NCBI GenBank assembly: GCA_002345505.1
Contig: DDWJ01000027.1
Location: 1 to 27,735 of the forward strand
Reading direction: 5' to 3'
Origin: Caryophanales bacterium UBA2289
GTDB lineage: Bacteria > Bacillota_I > Bacilli_A > Izemoplasmatales > Hujiaoplasmataceae
Length of the DNA: 27,735 nucleotides
How positions within the stretch are numbered: the first letter of the stretch is position 1; each line of letters opens with the position of its first letter. Made by a program: the position numbers and the translations under genes. The notes under the pieces are model-generated. The model had not been told where the DNA came from, did no database searches, and saw only the letters and a program-made list of their open reading frames with translations. Of this stretch, positions 13,886 to 23,036 are shown in pieces.

Positions 13886-15880
13886 CTAATCTAAATTATA
13901 AGATTCAATTGATTTTAAACATGCATTTGTTAGCTTTCTTGATACAGTATCATTGCTTTCAATAACTCTTTTAGCGTCGAGAAAAGCTTTTTCACGAATT
14001 TCAACGTCATTAATGAGATTAGCGAACTTGAAGTTAGGAATTCCTGATTGCGTTTTACCGAAAACTTCTCCTGGTCCTCTAATAGCTAAATCATACTCTG
14101 AGATTTCAAATCCGTCATTGGTTTTTTCTAGGATATTCAATCGATCATTTTCTTCCGATAAATTATCAACTACTAAATAACAAAAAGCAGCTAAGTCATT
14201 TCTGCCGACTCTTCCTCTTAACTGATGGATTTGAGCTAGTCCAAATGAGTTAGCGTTAAAGATAACCATAGTGGTAGCGTTAGGAACATTAACGCCAACC
14301 TCAACTACAGTTGTAGATACTAGAATTTGGACTTCATTACTTAAAAATCGGTTAAGAATTAAAGTTTTTTCCGAGTCATTTAACTTCCCATGTAAGATAT
14401 CGGTTTTAGCGGTTAAAACTCTCTTAGAAATCATTCTGTAAGCTTCTTCTACAGAAACGGAAGTTCTGGTTTCGCTTTCTTCAATTAAAGGACATATTAC
14501 ATATACTTGACGATTGTTAATCAGTTCATTTTCAATGGTTTTATAAGCTTTTTCCAAATCTTCAAAACCAATAACTTCAGTTCTGATATTTTGACGATTA
14601 CTTGGTTTTTCTTTGATTGACGAAACGTCAGTGTTTTCAAATAAAGATATTGCTAATGTTCGTGGAATCGGCGTAGCTGTCATTGTTAATATATCAGGGT
14701 TAATTCCTTTTTCGCGAATGATTTTTCTTTGTTCAACTCCAAATCGTTGTTGTTCATCAATTACTACGAACCCAAGATTGTTAAAGACAATATCGTCTTG
14801 TAAAAGACTATGAGTTCCTATGATAATATTTGTTTTTCCAGTCTGAACATTATGCAGAATGCTTCTGCGGTTGTTTGTGGTTATGTCGCTTGTAAGCAAA
14901 TCTACTTGAACATGTTCTGGATCAAGCAATTTTTTAAATGTAGAGTAATGTTGATTTGCTAAAACTAAGGTTGGTGCCAAGATTGCGACTTGGTAATTCG
15001 CAGTAACGATCGCATAAGCTGCTATAACGGAAACGATTGTCTTTCCTGACCCTACATCACCTTGCAAAAGGCGATTCATTCTCGTACCTTTTTTGAAGTC
15101 TAAGAAAATCTCATTCGTTGCTTGCTTTTGATCATTTGTTAATTCATAAGGTAGTTTCTTTATAAAGTTTCTAATAACGTTAATATTATAATTTTTTTTT
15201 GGTGATGTAATCCTTGCGTTTAATTTTTTAATTAACTCAATTCTAATTCCAAACCTAAGAAACTCCTCATATATTAATCGCTTTTTTGCACTTTGAATTT
15301 CTTCTAAACTCTTAGGTTGATGAATAGAAGTGATGATTTCATTGATATTCAAGAATTTTTGTTCATTTTTAACAAACTCAGGTATGTCATCATCGATATT
15401 ATACTCATTCTGAAGGATATTGTTTACAATTGTAGTCATACGGTGTTCCGTTATATCATTTATTCCATAGATAGGTTTTATACCCTCTTTAAAGTTATTA
15501 AATAATACTAGATTACTGGCTGTAAAGTTATTATAATTTTTGGGAAATTTTCCAGAAACAACGATGAAATCTCCGACATTTAAAGAATGAGAAAGAAATT
15601 CTCGATTGAATATTGAAACTTGAAATTTAAAAGCATTAATTTCACACTGAAATGATAGTTTTGTTAGTCTTTTTCGAATATAAAGAAGCTTTGGTTTACT
15701 AATGATTTGACAAGAAAACATCATTTGGGTATTAAGTTTTCGTGAAGTTATATCATCTAATTTATTGATCTCATATTTTTTCGGAAAGCATAAAAGCACA
15801 TCTTCTATAGATGTGATATTTAAAGCATTCAATTTGCTTAGTGTAGTTTTACCTACTCCAGAAATTTGTTTTAGTAACAT
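13886..15880 (-). CDS. recG: ATP-dependent DNA helicase RecG
   Basis: RecG remodels stalled forks and Holliday junctions. The 664 residues include an N-terminal helix-hairpin-helix-like start (ISGVGKTTLSKLNAL), the OB-fold wedge domain, then helicase motifs: GDVGSGKTIV (motif I), GTHSLLQD, VIDEQQRFGVEQR (motif II), TMTATPIPRTLA (III), STTVVEVGVNVPNAT (V) and QLRGRVGR (VI). The usual DEQH box reads DEQQ here, a substitution that should be tolerated. GAGG five bases upstream supports the start. It is the first gene of the recG-plsX-rnc-dnaD-nth series. A TATAAT (15916-15921, minus strand) lies upstream, without a clear -35. Confidence 0.97.
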   Translation of the reverse strand: MLLKQISGVGKTTLSKLNALNITSIEDVLLCFPKKYEINKLDDITSRKLNTQMMFSCQIISKPKLLYIRKRLTKLSFQCEINAFKFQVSIFNREFLSHSLNVGDFIVVSGKFPKNYNNFTASNLVLFNNFKEGIKPIYGINDITEHRMTTIVNNILQNEYNIDDDIPEFVKNEQKFLNINEIITSIHQPKSLEEIQSAKKRLIYEEFLRFGIRIELIKKLNARITSPKKNYNINVIRNFIKKLPYELTNDQKQATNEIFLDFKKGTRMNRLLQGDVGSGKTIVSVIAAYAIVTANYQVAILAPTLVLANQHYSTFKKLLDPEHVQVDLLTSDITTNNRRSILHNVQTGKTNIIIGTHSLLQDDIVFNNLGFVVIDEQQRFGVEQRKIIREKGINPDILTMTATPIPRTLAISLFENTDVSSIKEKPSNRQNIRTEVIGFEDLEKAYKTIENELINNRQVYVICPLIEESETRTSVSVEEAYRMISKRVLTAKTDILHGKLNDSEKTLILNRFLSNEVQILVSTTVVEVGVNVPNATTMVIFNANSFGLAQIHQLRGRVGRNDLAAFCYLVVDNLSEENDRLNILEKTNDGFEISEYDLAIRGPGEVFGKTQSGIPNFKFANLINDVEIREKAFLDAKRVIESNDTVSRKLTNACLKSIESYNLD

Positions 15881-15978
15881 TTTACCTCGAATAAAATAAA
15901 AAATTATGTATGTATATTATAACACTAAGATTATTTTTTTTAAGTGTAATATCTGAATAAATTGATGAAAATTTCGTT

Positions 15979-16003
15979 AAAAAAAGAGTATCCGAAGATA
16001 CTC
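15979..16003 (-). terminator. Terminator of the FakA-type gene
   Basis: On the minus strand GAGTATC-TTCG-GATACTC is followed by seven T: a short stem closed by a stable TTCG tetraloop, ten bases after the stop. Confidence 0.9.
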
Positions 16004-16012
16004 AATATTTTT

Positions 16013-17683
16013 TTATTCTAAAGAAATAATGTATGAGTAGATATCTTGTCCGCCATTGATAACATCAACTTCTAAACCAAGTTCATCATCAATAAAGTCA
16101 ACTAACTCATCCACTTCTTTTTTGTCGACCCCTAAACCATACATAATCGTAATTATTTCTGAAGTTTCATTGGCCATTTCTTTTACTAAAGTCCTAACAA
16201 CTTCTGCTCTTACTTTGTGTGTAGTGATTATTTGACCATCTAATATTCCCATAAAGTCATCTTTAAGGATATCGATGCCATTATTCTTTGAATCTCTAAT
16301 TGCGAAGGTTACTTCACCAGTTTTAACCTTTGTTAAGTATTCGCTCATTTCATCAATATTACTGTCAACTTCTTGAGTTGCATCAAACATTGTTAAAGCT
16401 GAATATCCTTGAGCAACTGTTTTAGCTTTTAATACATACACGTCTTTATCTTCAATCATATCTCTAGCTGTCTCAGCTGATAACATAACGTTTTTGTTGT
16501 TAGGGATAATGATGATATGATCTGCGTTGATTTGTTCAACGGCTTTTACGAAATCTTCAACTGAAGGATTCATAGTTTGACCACCATCAATAATATAGTC
16601 ACATCCCATTTCAATGAATGTATCTTTTAATCCTTTACCATTAACAACAGCAACAATTGCGTATTTCTTCTTAATTTTAGGTGCAACTGAAGCCGAATGA
16701 TCGTGACCGCATTCACATTCATCTTGAAGATCTACTTCTTGATGAATTAGTACTTCAGTATGTTGAAGATTCATATTTTCAATTTTTAAATTAACAAAGA
16801 AACCAAAATGTTGTGCTAAATTAAGTGCATCTCCTGGTGTTTGTGTATGGATGTGTACCTTAAGAATGTTTTCATCTTGTACAACAACCAATGAATTACC
16901 AAGAGGTGAAATCATATCGATAAAATCTTTTTGCGAAAATTCGCTCATTTTTTCGATTTGCATGATAAATTCAGTACAATAACCGAAGTCTTCGCCTTCA
17001 GCGTGTTTATAATTGGTTAAGTCAACTTTGTAGTCTGAAGAAGGTTCAACTTTATCAGTGTAAACTTTACCGATTAAAGCGTCTCTCATTCCTTCTACAA
17101 TTTCAATAAATCCTGCACCGCCGGAATCAACTACTCCAACCTCTTTTAAAACTGGTAAAAGGTCAGGTGTTCTTTCTAAAGATGCATATAGCTCTTTAAT
17201 ATATAGTTCAAATAGTTCTTCAAAGTCATCAACATCTTGGTAAACAGAGATTGCTTCATCAGCGCCTTCTCTAGATACGGTTAGCATTGTTCCCTCAACT
17301 GGGTGAATTACAGCTGAATAAGCTTGTTCTACACCACTTCTTAAAGCATATGAGAAACCTTCAACATCAATTTCATCTTTATCAATTAAGCCTTTAGCGA
17401 TTCCGCTAAATAACTGTGATAAGATTACACCGCTATTACCGCGGGCACCCATAAGCATTCCTCTTGCTAAAGCCTTTGCGACTTTACCGATTGAATTTTC
17501 TTCTGATTCTCTAATTGCATTTGCCCCTGCTGACATGGTAGCCGACATATTCGATCCTGTGTCTCCGTCAGGTACAGGAAAGACATTTAAATCGTTTATT
17601 CTATTCATATTGTTTTTCAGTTTTACGCTACCATTAATAATCAAATCTCTAAATAATTTGCCGTCTAATAAATTTGTAGACAT
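16013..17683 (-). CDS. fakA: FakA/YloV-type fatty acid kinase subunit (DhaL domain)
   Basis: FakA phosphorylates fatty acids held by FakB proteins. The N-terminal DhaL (DAK2) domain has the Mg-ATP motif FPVPDGDTGSNM at residues 35-46 and GARGNSGVILSQLF. The middle domain contains GYCTEFIM and VHIHTQTPG, the Cys and His-x-His positions known to bind zinc in Staphylococcus FakA. The C-terminal domain is DegV-like. An extra acidic Cys/His segment, DECECGHDH (about residues 316-326), sits in the linker between middle and C-terminal domains. The start has GAGGGG nine bases upstream. The usual partner yloU (Asp23-like) is absent, and no fakB is in the window. Own promoter at 17756-17784. Confidence 0.9.
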   Translation of the reverse strand: MSTNLLDGKLFRDLIINGSVKLKNNMNRINDLNVFPVPDGDTGSNMSATMSAGANAIRESEENSIGKVAKALARGMLMGARGNSGVILSQLFSGIAKGLIDKDEIDVEGFSYALRSGVEQAYSAVIHPVEGTMLTVSREGADEAISVYQDVDDFEELFELYIKELYASLERTPDLLPVLKEVGVVDSGGAGFIEIVEGMRDALIGKVYTDKVEPSSDYKVDLTNYKHAEGEDFGYCTEFIMQIEKMSEFSQKDFIDMISPLGNSLVVVQDENILKVHIHTQTPGDALNLAQHFGFFVNLKIENMNLQHTEVLIHQEVDLQDECECGHDHSASVAPKIKKKYAIVAVVNGKGLKDTFIEMGCDYIIDGGQTMNPSVEDFVKAVEQINADHIIIIPNNKNVMLSAETARDMIEDKDVYVLKAKTVAQGYSALTMFDATQEVDSNIDEMSEYLTKVKTGEVTFAIRDSKNNGIDILKDDFMGILDGQIITTHKVRAEVVRTLVKEMANETSEIITIMYGLGVDKKEVDELVDFIDDELGLEVDVINGGQDIYSYIISLE

Positions 17684-17755
17684 AGTTAAAACCCCTCTTT
17701 ATTTTTTTGGATGTTTCGTTTTTCGACTAATTTTATACTCAAAAAAAGCAATAGC

Positions 17756-17784
17756 ATTATAACACAAGCATTTCAAAATTGCAA
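17756..17784 (-). promoter_or_regulatory. Promoter of the FakA-type gene
   Basis: On the minus strand TTGCAA (17779-17784), 17 bases, TATAAT (17756-17761). It is divergent from the rpmB promoter; the two share a 214-base spacer. Confidence 0.75.
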
Positions 17785-17831
17785 TTATTTTGAATATCGC
17801 GAGCGTTATCAGAAAATATAATATTTTTTTC

Positions 17832-17859
17832 TTGCAATTTTATGTATATATGATAAAAT
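17832..17859 (+). promoter_or_regulatory. Promoter of rpmB
   Basis: TTGCAA (17832-17837), 16 bases, TAAAAT (17854-17859), 38 bases before the rpmB start. Confidence 0.65.
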
Positions 17860-17897
17860 AGTACTGCTGAAATCTTTAGAAGAAACGGAGTGATATC

Positions 17898-18089
17898 ATG
17901 CCTAGAGTATGCAGTGTAACAGGTAAAAAATTTATGACTGGTAACAACCGTTCACATTCTTTGCACGCTACAAGAAAACAATGGAAAGCAAACCTGCAAA
18001 AAGTCAGAATTATTGATGAAGATGGTCAAGTAAAACGAGTTTACGTTTCTGCTAGAGCGTTAAAATCAGGTAAAGTTGAAAGAGCTTAA
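17898..18089 (+). CDS. rpmB: 50S ribosomal protein L28
   Basis: This 63-residue basic protein begins MPRVCSVTGKKFMTGNNRSH, the classic L28 start, and contains RKQWKANLQKVRI and YVSARALKSGKVER. Only the first of the zinc-type cysteines is present (Cys5), so this is probably the zinc-independent form. It is a large-subunit protein needed for 70S assembly. It is transcribed opposite to its neighbours, exactly as rpmB is in the Bacillus thiN/rpmB/yloU region. GGAGTG lies upstream of ATG, and a hairpin terminator follows. Confidence 0.97.
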   Translation: MPRVCSVTGKKFMTGNNRSHSLHATRKQWKANLQKVRIIDEDGQVKRVYVSARALKSGKVERA

Positions 18090-18111
18090 ATTTTTAACCG
18101 AATAAAATAGG

Positions 18112-18137
18112 AAAAGCAGATTATTTCTGCTTTTTTC
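18112..18137 (+). terminator. Terminator of rpmB
   Basis: AAAAGCAGA (18112-18120), loop TTATT, TCTGCTTTT (18126-18134), continuing into a T-rich run. The stem is AT-weak, but the position just after rpmB fits. Confidence 0.75.
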
Positions 18138-18142
18138 TTTTT

Positions 18143-19492
18143 TTAACTAAAAGTCACTTCATAATTTTGCGGAATTGGATTGTATTCCAAATTGATATCA
18201 TCGAGTTCATAATAATAGATTGTTACTGTATCTCCCGCTTCAAAATTATTGTATATGTATTCGTAATATGCAGCTTCATCTTCGATTAAAACATCATTGA
18301 TTCGGTAGATTAAATCGCCGCTCTTTATTGGTGTGTTATAAAGTGTTTGTAAAGTTATTATATCATATACCAATAATCCATAATCAATTCCTGAAGGTAA
18401 GTCTAAAGTGATTGCATCAGTTCTTCTGGCACCATTAATAATTAAGTTTTTAACAGATACTTGGCCATTGTTATAGTAATTCTGAACTTCATAATATAAA
18501 GCTCCAAGACGAGGCATTATTGTATTGACAGTTAAAGTGCCATTTTCAATTCTTTCAATAACTCTTTTAACCAAATCAATTGGAATTGCAAATCCCATAC
18601 CTTCAATACTGGTATCAGCTAATTTTGAAACATTGATTCCAATAACTTCACCATTTAAATTATAGATTGGCCCTCCACTATTTCCTGGATTGATTGCGGA
18701 GTCATGTTGAATGTAGTCGATATATTCATTATCATCGATTTTTCTTTCTAATCCGCCAATTATTCCTAGTGTAACTGATCCATAGAAGTTTAAACCTGAT
18801 GGATTACCAGAAGATAAAACAAAGATACCTTTAGTAAGATCGTCACTGGTAGATAAGTTAGATAGGGTAATATTTGGTTTATCTGGTGCTTTAAATTGTA
18901 AGATTGCAATATCTACTTCAGTATCGTAACCAATTAAATTAGCAACATATTCACTGGAATCACTGAAAGCAACAGAAAAATTGTTTCCTTCCTTAACAAC
19001 ATGGTGATTGGTAATAAGATAATAATTTTCGCTTTGTTCATCATAGCGGTAAACTACACCTGAGCCAACACCTTTTGCTTCTGTTCCGAGATAAGAAACA
19101 ACACCTAAAACTGAGCTATCGGCTATTTCGATAACATCAAAAAGTTGTTGTTGAAATTCATCAACATAAACAGAAAACTCAGTGTTTTCGAGCATTTCAT
19201 TAACTTTATTTGTAACTGATTGATAGATATCTTCATAGAATTGAGAATTGATGTCATCGATTATCTCATTATATAATTCTTCATAGATATCATCGTAGAC
19301 ATCTTGATAAACTTGATCAATTAAATCTTGATAGTCATTGTAATAATAGATTTTGTCTTCGTTTGTTTCTGAAATTGCTGATGTTTGGGTTAAAAACGTT
19401 GTTGTTGGCGTCTCAGTGGTTTCACCATAAACCGATATAGTACCAAAGGCAAATATAAGAACTAAGGCAAAAAATATTGTAAGTTTTTTCAT
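18143..19492 (-). CDS. Secreted HtrA/DegP-like serine protease with PDZ-like C-terminus
   Basis: Residues 1-23 are a Sec signal peptide (MKKLTIFFALVLIFAFGTIS, then VYG). Residues ~45-110 form a Tyr/Asp/Glu-rich amphipathic region with repeated Y-x-D-(V/I)-Y spacing. The trypsin-like domain has the S1C triad: His in LITNHHVV (~163), Asp in YDTEVDIAIL (~199) and Ser in NPGNSGGP (~272). The last ~110 residues look like a degenerate PDZ domain (GDLIYRINDVLIEDEAA). HtrA proteases degrade or chaperone misfolded exported proteins. It overlaps its upstream paralogue by four bases (ATGA), so they are co-translated. No lipobox: this copy is either released or held by an uncleaved signal. Confidence 0.9.
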   Translation of the reverse strand: MKKLTIFFALVLIFAFGTISVYGETTETPTTTFLTQTSAISETNEDKIYYYNDYQDLIDQVYQDVYDDIYEELYNEIIDDINSQFYEDIYQSVTNKVNEMLENTEFSVYVDEFQQQLFDVIEIADSSVLGVVSYLGTEAKGVGSGVVYRYDEQSENYYLITNHHVVKEGNNFSVAFSDSSEYVANLIGYDTEVDIAILQFKAPDKPNITLSNLSTSDDLTKGIFVLSSGNPSGLNFYGSVTLGIIGGLERKIDDNEYIDYIQHDSAINPGNSGGPIYNLNGEVIGINVSKLADTSIEGMGFAIPIDLVKRVIERIENGTLTVNTIMPRLGALYYEVQNYYNNGQVSVKNLIINGARRTDAITLDLPSGIDYGLLVYDIITLQTLYNTPIKSGDLIYRINDVLIEDEAAYYEYIYNNFEAGDTVTIYYYELDDINLEYNPIPQNYEVTFS

Positions 19493-20769
19493 TGTACCGC
19501 CGCCTTAAGTTCAACGTCAGATAATGTTATTGTCTCATTATTACGGATAATTACTATATCGATAATATCTCCTACTCGATAAATTGAAAACTCTTCAACA
19601 AATTGAGTACTAGATTCGATTATAACATCACCTATTTGGATAACAATATCTCCTGGTTGTAATAATCCGTCCATAGTTTTGTTAGCCTCTACTTCTAAGA
19701 TATAAAAACCGCTTTCGAGACCTGCAGGTAATGTTATATCATTAGTTGTAAAGAAAGCTTGATTGTTTTTGATATCGACGAATCTAATTCCTAATACTGG
19801 TTTTTGCATCGAATATCCATACTCTTCAATATCACTAACAATTGCTTGTACTAAAGTTGAAGGAATTGCAAAACCCATACCTTCAATATTAACAGAGGTT
19901 AGTTTTATAACGTTGATACCGATAAGTTTTCCATTCAAATCGAAGAGAGCTCCACCGCTGTTACCGGAGTTGATAGCAGCATCATGTTGAATGTATCCGA
20001 CAAACATATCGTTTACACCGTCATTATCGATGTCAAAATAACGTTTTAATCCTGAGACTATACCAAGAGTCATCGAACCAAAATAACTGAATCCTGAAGG
20101 ATGTCCGACGGCTACAACCATTTCCCCTTTTTGTAAAGCATCTGAATCACCAAATTCAGCTATATCATATTCGTTTTCGCTAAAAAAGTATAATACGGCC
20201 AAGTCGACAAGTTCATCTACACCTCGATTGATGGCAGATATTTCTGTCCCATCTTCAAACACTACTGTAAAGGATACACCTTGTTCAACAACATGATTAT
20301 TAGTTACAACATAATACTTGTCGTCAACATGTTTATAGATAACTCCAGAACCTACAGCTATAATAACACCATTGGCGTTAAGTGATCTTACGCCAACTAC
20401 TGTAGAAGCTTGAGATGCTTCTAGTGATAGAATCATATCAACTACAGTTTCAGCTGTAACGGTGATATTACCATTTTCGATTTCTTGGAGAAGAGTTGAG
20501 ATGACTGACTCATATAAAGCTTGAAATCTCTCTTCAGCTATATCTTCAATAACTTCATTTTTAACGTCATCATACAAAGATTCATAGATTCTTTCGTACA
20601 AGTCAGAGATGATTAAATCTTCGTTAATGGTATTAGATCCAGTGGTTGGGACTGGTGGTCTTGTCAAATAAGTTCTTGTTGGTGTTTCAACCGGATCAAA
20701 AAGACCATTACACCCCACAAGAACGCTAAATAATAAAAATACTGTAAAAAATACTAGAACTTTCTTCAT
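19489..20769 (-). CDS. HtrA/DegP-like serine protease, lipoprotein
   Basis: This is a paralogue of the next gene (18143-19492). The signal peptide ends in the lipobox LVGC with Cys20, so it is a membrane-anchored lipoprotein. A Thr/Pro linker and an acidic, Tyr-containing helical region (about residues 48-95) precede the protease domain. The triad is His in VVTNNHVV, Asp in DELVDLAVL and Ser in INSGNSGGALF. The C-terminal ~110 residues form a PDZ-like module (LLQPGDIVIQIGDVIIESS). The start has AAGGAGGT at ideal spacing. It follows thiN by 35 bases. In Bacillus this slot between thiN and rpmB holds only spoVM, so the protease pair is a lineage-specific insertion. Confidence 0.92.
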   Translation of the reverse strand: MKKVLVFFTVFLLFSVLVGCNGLFDPVETPTRTYLTRPPVPTTGSNTINEDLIISDLYERIYESLYDDVKNEVIEDIAEERFQALYESVISTLLQEIENGNITVTAETVVDMILSLEASQASTVVGVRSLNANGVIIAVGSGVIYKHVDDKYYVVTNNHVVEQGVSFTVVFEDGTEISAINRGVDELVDLAVLYFFSENEYDIAEFGDSDALQKGEMVVAVGHPSGFSYFGSMTLGIVSGLKRYFDIDNDGVNDMFVGYIQHDAAINSGNSGGALFDLNGKLIGINVIKLTSVNIEGMGFAIPSTLVQAIVSDIEEYGYSMQKPVLGIRFVDIKNNQAFFTTNDITLPAGLESGFYILEVEANKTMDGLLQPGDIVIQIGDVIIESSTQFVEEFSIYRVGDIIDIVIIRNNETITLSDVELKAAVQ

Positions 20770-20804
20770 GCAAATACCTCCTTAAAGGCTAAAATGTATA
20801 AGCT

Positions 20805-21425
20805 TTATTTTTTATCGTCGCTCATAATTACGAGCAATTTACCTTTGTTGAAATCCACTAGACCGCTTCCTTCGTTAGATACACAAAGCGAATCATTAGT
20901 GCTTAGGTAATAACTATCTAAGTCAAACTTAAAACCTTTTAATGTTAATTCATAAACATCTTCCAAGGCAAAGAATGAGATATATTTTTTGAAATTTTTA
21001 ATGTTATGTTTTCCTTTTGATAGCATATAAATATAGTGATGATTATCTCTCATTGAAAAGTTATACTTTGAGATCAAGTTTAGATTAGCAAGGAAATGAT
21101 CGATTCTACCAGCGATACCACCATAAACCTCGATTTCGTCATAACCCATATTATTATATATATAATCAAGCGCATATGCTAAATCTGTCATATTCTTGTT
21201 GACATCTAAATTTATGACTTGTTTACATTTTTCATTAATCATTTCAATCGAGTCTTTTTTAATCGAGTCAAAATCACCGACTGCCAGATCAATTTTCTTA
21301 TCCAGAGTGAATAAGTATTCTAGTCCTGAATCAATTCCGACAAGAAACTCATTAGATTCTTCAAAATAAAGGGATTTGAAATCGTAGGTATTAGGTCCGC
21401 AAAAAATCTTAATTTTCCTAGACAT
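20805..21425 (-). CDS. thiN: Thiamine pyrophosphokinase
   Basis: The enzyme transfers pyrophosphate from ATP to thiamine, giving the cofactor TPP. The 206-residue protein has the catalytic AVGDFDSIKKDS motif, NKNMTDLAYALDYI (the D-x-(T/S)-D-x-x-x-A motif) and YGGIAGRIDHFLANL, all typical of TPK. The C-terminal thiamine-binding part includes LSTNDSLCVSNEGSG. Start: GGAGAG about eight bases upstream. It overlaps rpe by eight bases (ATGTCTAG), the conserved rsgA-rpe-thiN order of Firmicutes. It suggests the organism salvages thiamine; no synthesis genes are visible here. Confidence 0.96.
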   Translation of the reverse strand: MSRKIKIFCGPNTYDFKSLYFEESNEFLVGIDSGLEYLFTLDKKIDLAVGDFDSIKKDSIEMINEKCKQVINLDVNKNMTDLAYALDYIYNNMGYDEIEVYGGIAGRIDHFLANLNLISKYNFSMRDNHHYIYMLSKGKHNIKNFKKYISFFALEDVYELTLKGFKFDLDSYYLSTNDSLCVSNEGSGLVDFNKGKLLVIMSDDKK

Positions 21426-22056
21426 TTTCTAACTCTCCGATTAAATCGTTGCGATTTACTTGGTTAAACAGAAATGAACCGACAACAATGACATCACATC
21501 CCGCATCTTTTACTGTTTTAGCGGTTTCTAGATTGATGCCGCCATCAACTTCAATTAAATACTTGTAGTTATAAAGACTTCTTTTCTCTGCTAGATATTT
21601 AATTTTATCAACTGATTCAGGCATGAATTTTTGCCCGCCTTTACCTGGTTCAACACTCATAATTAAGATTAAATCCAAGTCAGGTAGATATTCGTCTAAG
21701 ACTCTCACATCAGTATCTGGCTTGATTGAAATCCCTACTAAAACATTCTTTTCTTTGATAGTTTTAATTAAAGCAAAACTATCTTGAACGGCTTCATAAT
21801 GGAATGTAATTAAATCAGCACCAGAATTAACATAATCGTCGTAATATTTTTCTGGGGTTTCAATCATCAAGTGGACATCAAAAAACTGCTCGCTAAAATT
21901 TTTGATTGTTTTAACCATCTCATGATTATAGGTCGTGTTAGTGACAAATTTACCATCCATAACGTCAAAATGCAACCATTTAGCTTTTTTTACAGAGATT
22001 ATTTCTTCTTTTAGTTTTGTAAAATCACAACTTAAGAATGACGGTGATAAAATCAT
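21418..22056 (-). CDS. rpe: Ribulose-phosphate 3-epimerase
   Basis: Rpe interconverts ribulose 5-phosphate and xylulose 5-phosphate in the pentose phosphate pathway. It is a TIM barrel of 212 residues. Metal-binding and catalytic motifs are all visible: LSPSFLSCDF at the start, WLHFDVMDGKFV, FFDVHLMIETPE, MSVEPGKGGQKF, LIEVDGGIN and VVGSFLF. It overlaps rsgA by four bases (ATGA), with AGGAGG inside the rsgA 3' end, and overlaps thiN by eight. The three genes form one tightly coupled unit. Confidence 0.97.
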   Translation of the reverse strand: MILSPSFLSCDFTKLKEEIISVKKAKWLHFDVMDGKFVTNTTYNHEMVKTIKNFSEQFFDVHLMIETPEKYYDDYVNSGADLITFHYEAVQDSFALIKTIKEKNVLVGISIKPDTDVRVLDEYLPDLDLILIMSVEPGKGGQKFMPESVDKIKYLAEKRSLYNYKYLIEVDGGINLETAKTVKDAGCDVIVVGSFLFNQVNRNDLIGELENV

Positions 22057-22937
22057 TTAGCATTCCTCCTGTAAATCGGTTTTTGTAATTTAATTTCGTT
22101 ATAAATAAACTTGTAATCTTCATATCTTTCTTTCAATATATTACCTGTTTCATAAGCTTTAATAATTTCACAACCTGGTTCATGAATATGAGTGCATTCA
22201 TAGAATTTACACTTGGAGCTAAGTTCAAAAAAGTCAGGGAAGTAAAATCTGATTTGATCAGCTTGATAGTCGACAAACTCAAGTTTTGAGAAACCTGGTG
22301 TATCTGCAATGTAACCTTCTCCAAAAGTAATTAGCTCAACATGTCTAGTTGTATGTTTGCCTCTTCCTAAAGCTTCGGAAATTTCATTAGTTTCTATGTT
22401 TAAATTCGGATCTATTGCATTTAAAAGCGATGATTTACCGGCACCAGTTTGTCCTGCTAATACATTAACTTTATTTTTGGTGATATCAAGGACTTCTTGC
22501 TTGCCTTCAAAGGTCTTAGCGCTAAAATATATTACTTTATATAATTTTTCGTAATAATTTATTTTAGCTTTTAAGGCCTCTAATTCGGCACTTTCTAATA
22601 AGTCAACCTTTGTAATTATTATAATCGGTAAGATATTGTTGGCTTCAATCAAAGTTAAGAATTTATCAAGTAAAAGAAAGCTAAAATCTGGTTTTTTTGC
22701 GGAGTTAACAAGTAAAACTTGATCAACATTAGCAATCATCGGACGATATAAATCATTTGATCTATCTTCAACGTCAATTATTGAATCTTCATTGAATGTT
22801 ACTAAATCTCCAACTTTCGGTTGGATGTTTCTATGTCTAAAAATACCTAATGGTTTTAAAGTATATCTTTTTTTATCTTCATCAACTACTGTGTATAATG
22901 CACCGATTAATTTAATGATTCTACCTTTTTTATTCAA
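22053..22937 (-). CDS. rsgA: Ribosome small-subunit GTPase RsgA
   Basis: RsgA is a circularly permuted GTPase that checks late 30S maturation. The order is an N-terminal OB fold (to ~65), then G4 (IITKVDL), G1 (AGQTGAGKSSLLNAI) and G3 (ADTPGFSKLE), then a zinc domain with Cys-x4-Cys-x-His-x5-Cys (CKFYECTHIHEPGC). The 294-residue length is normal. The start codon is TTG, preceded by AAAGGTG at about seven bases; no in-frame ATG lies upstream before a stop, and none downstream fits the N-terminal OB fold. A TATAAT at 22968-22973 (minus strand) is the likely -10. The PrpC/PrkC pair that usually precedes rsgA is missing. Confidence 0.97.
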   Translation of the reverse strand: MNKKGRIIKLIGALYTVVDEDKKRYTLKPLGIFRHRNIQPKVGDLVTFNEDSIIDVEDRSNDLYRPMIANVDQVLLVNSAKKPDFSFLLLDKFLTLIEANNILPIIIITKVDLLESAELEALKAKINYYEKLYKVIYFSAKTFEGKQEVLDITKNKVNVLAGQTGAGKSSLLNAIDPNLNIETNEISEALGRGKHTTRHVELITFGEGYIADTPGFSKLEFVDYQADQIRFYFPDFFELSSKCKFYECTHIHEPGCEIIKAYETGNILKERYEDYKFIYNEIKLQKPIYRRNAK

Positions 22938-23007
22938 TCTATATCACCTTTCATAAAACTTAAATATATTATATCATGAAATTTCAATACAAAAACAAAC
23001 AAAGCGC

Positions 23008-23030
23008 AAAAAAAAGAAGGCTTAGCCTTC
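23008..23030 (-). terminator. Terminator of the pfkA-rubrerythrin unit
   Basis: On the minus strand GAAGGC-TAA-GCCTTC (23016-23030), extended by A/T pairs, is followed by eight T. It begins seven bases after the rubrerythrin stop. Confidence 0.9.
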
Positions 23031-23036
23031 TTTTAA

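Noticed and set aside
15905..15965. FapR operator upstream of recG
   Set aside because: The partial inverted repeat (ACACTAAG...TTAAGTGT) does not resemble the FapR site, and fapR is absent from the window.
22133..22324. Minus-strand alternative frames inside rsgA and rubrerythrin (also 23264-23533)
   Set aside because: They are out-of-frame shadows of well-conserved genes, without ribosome sites.
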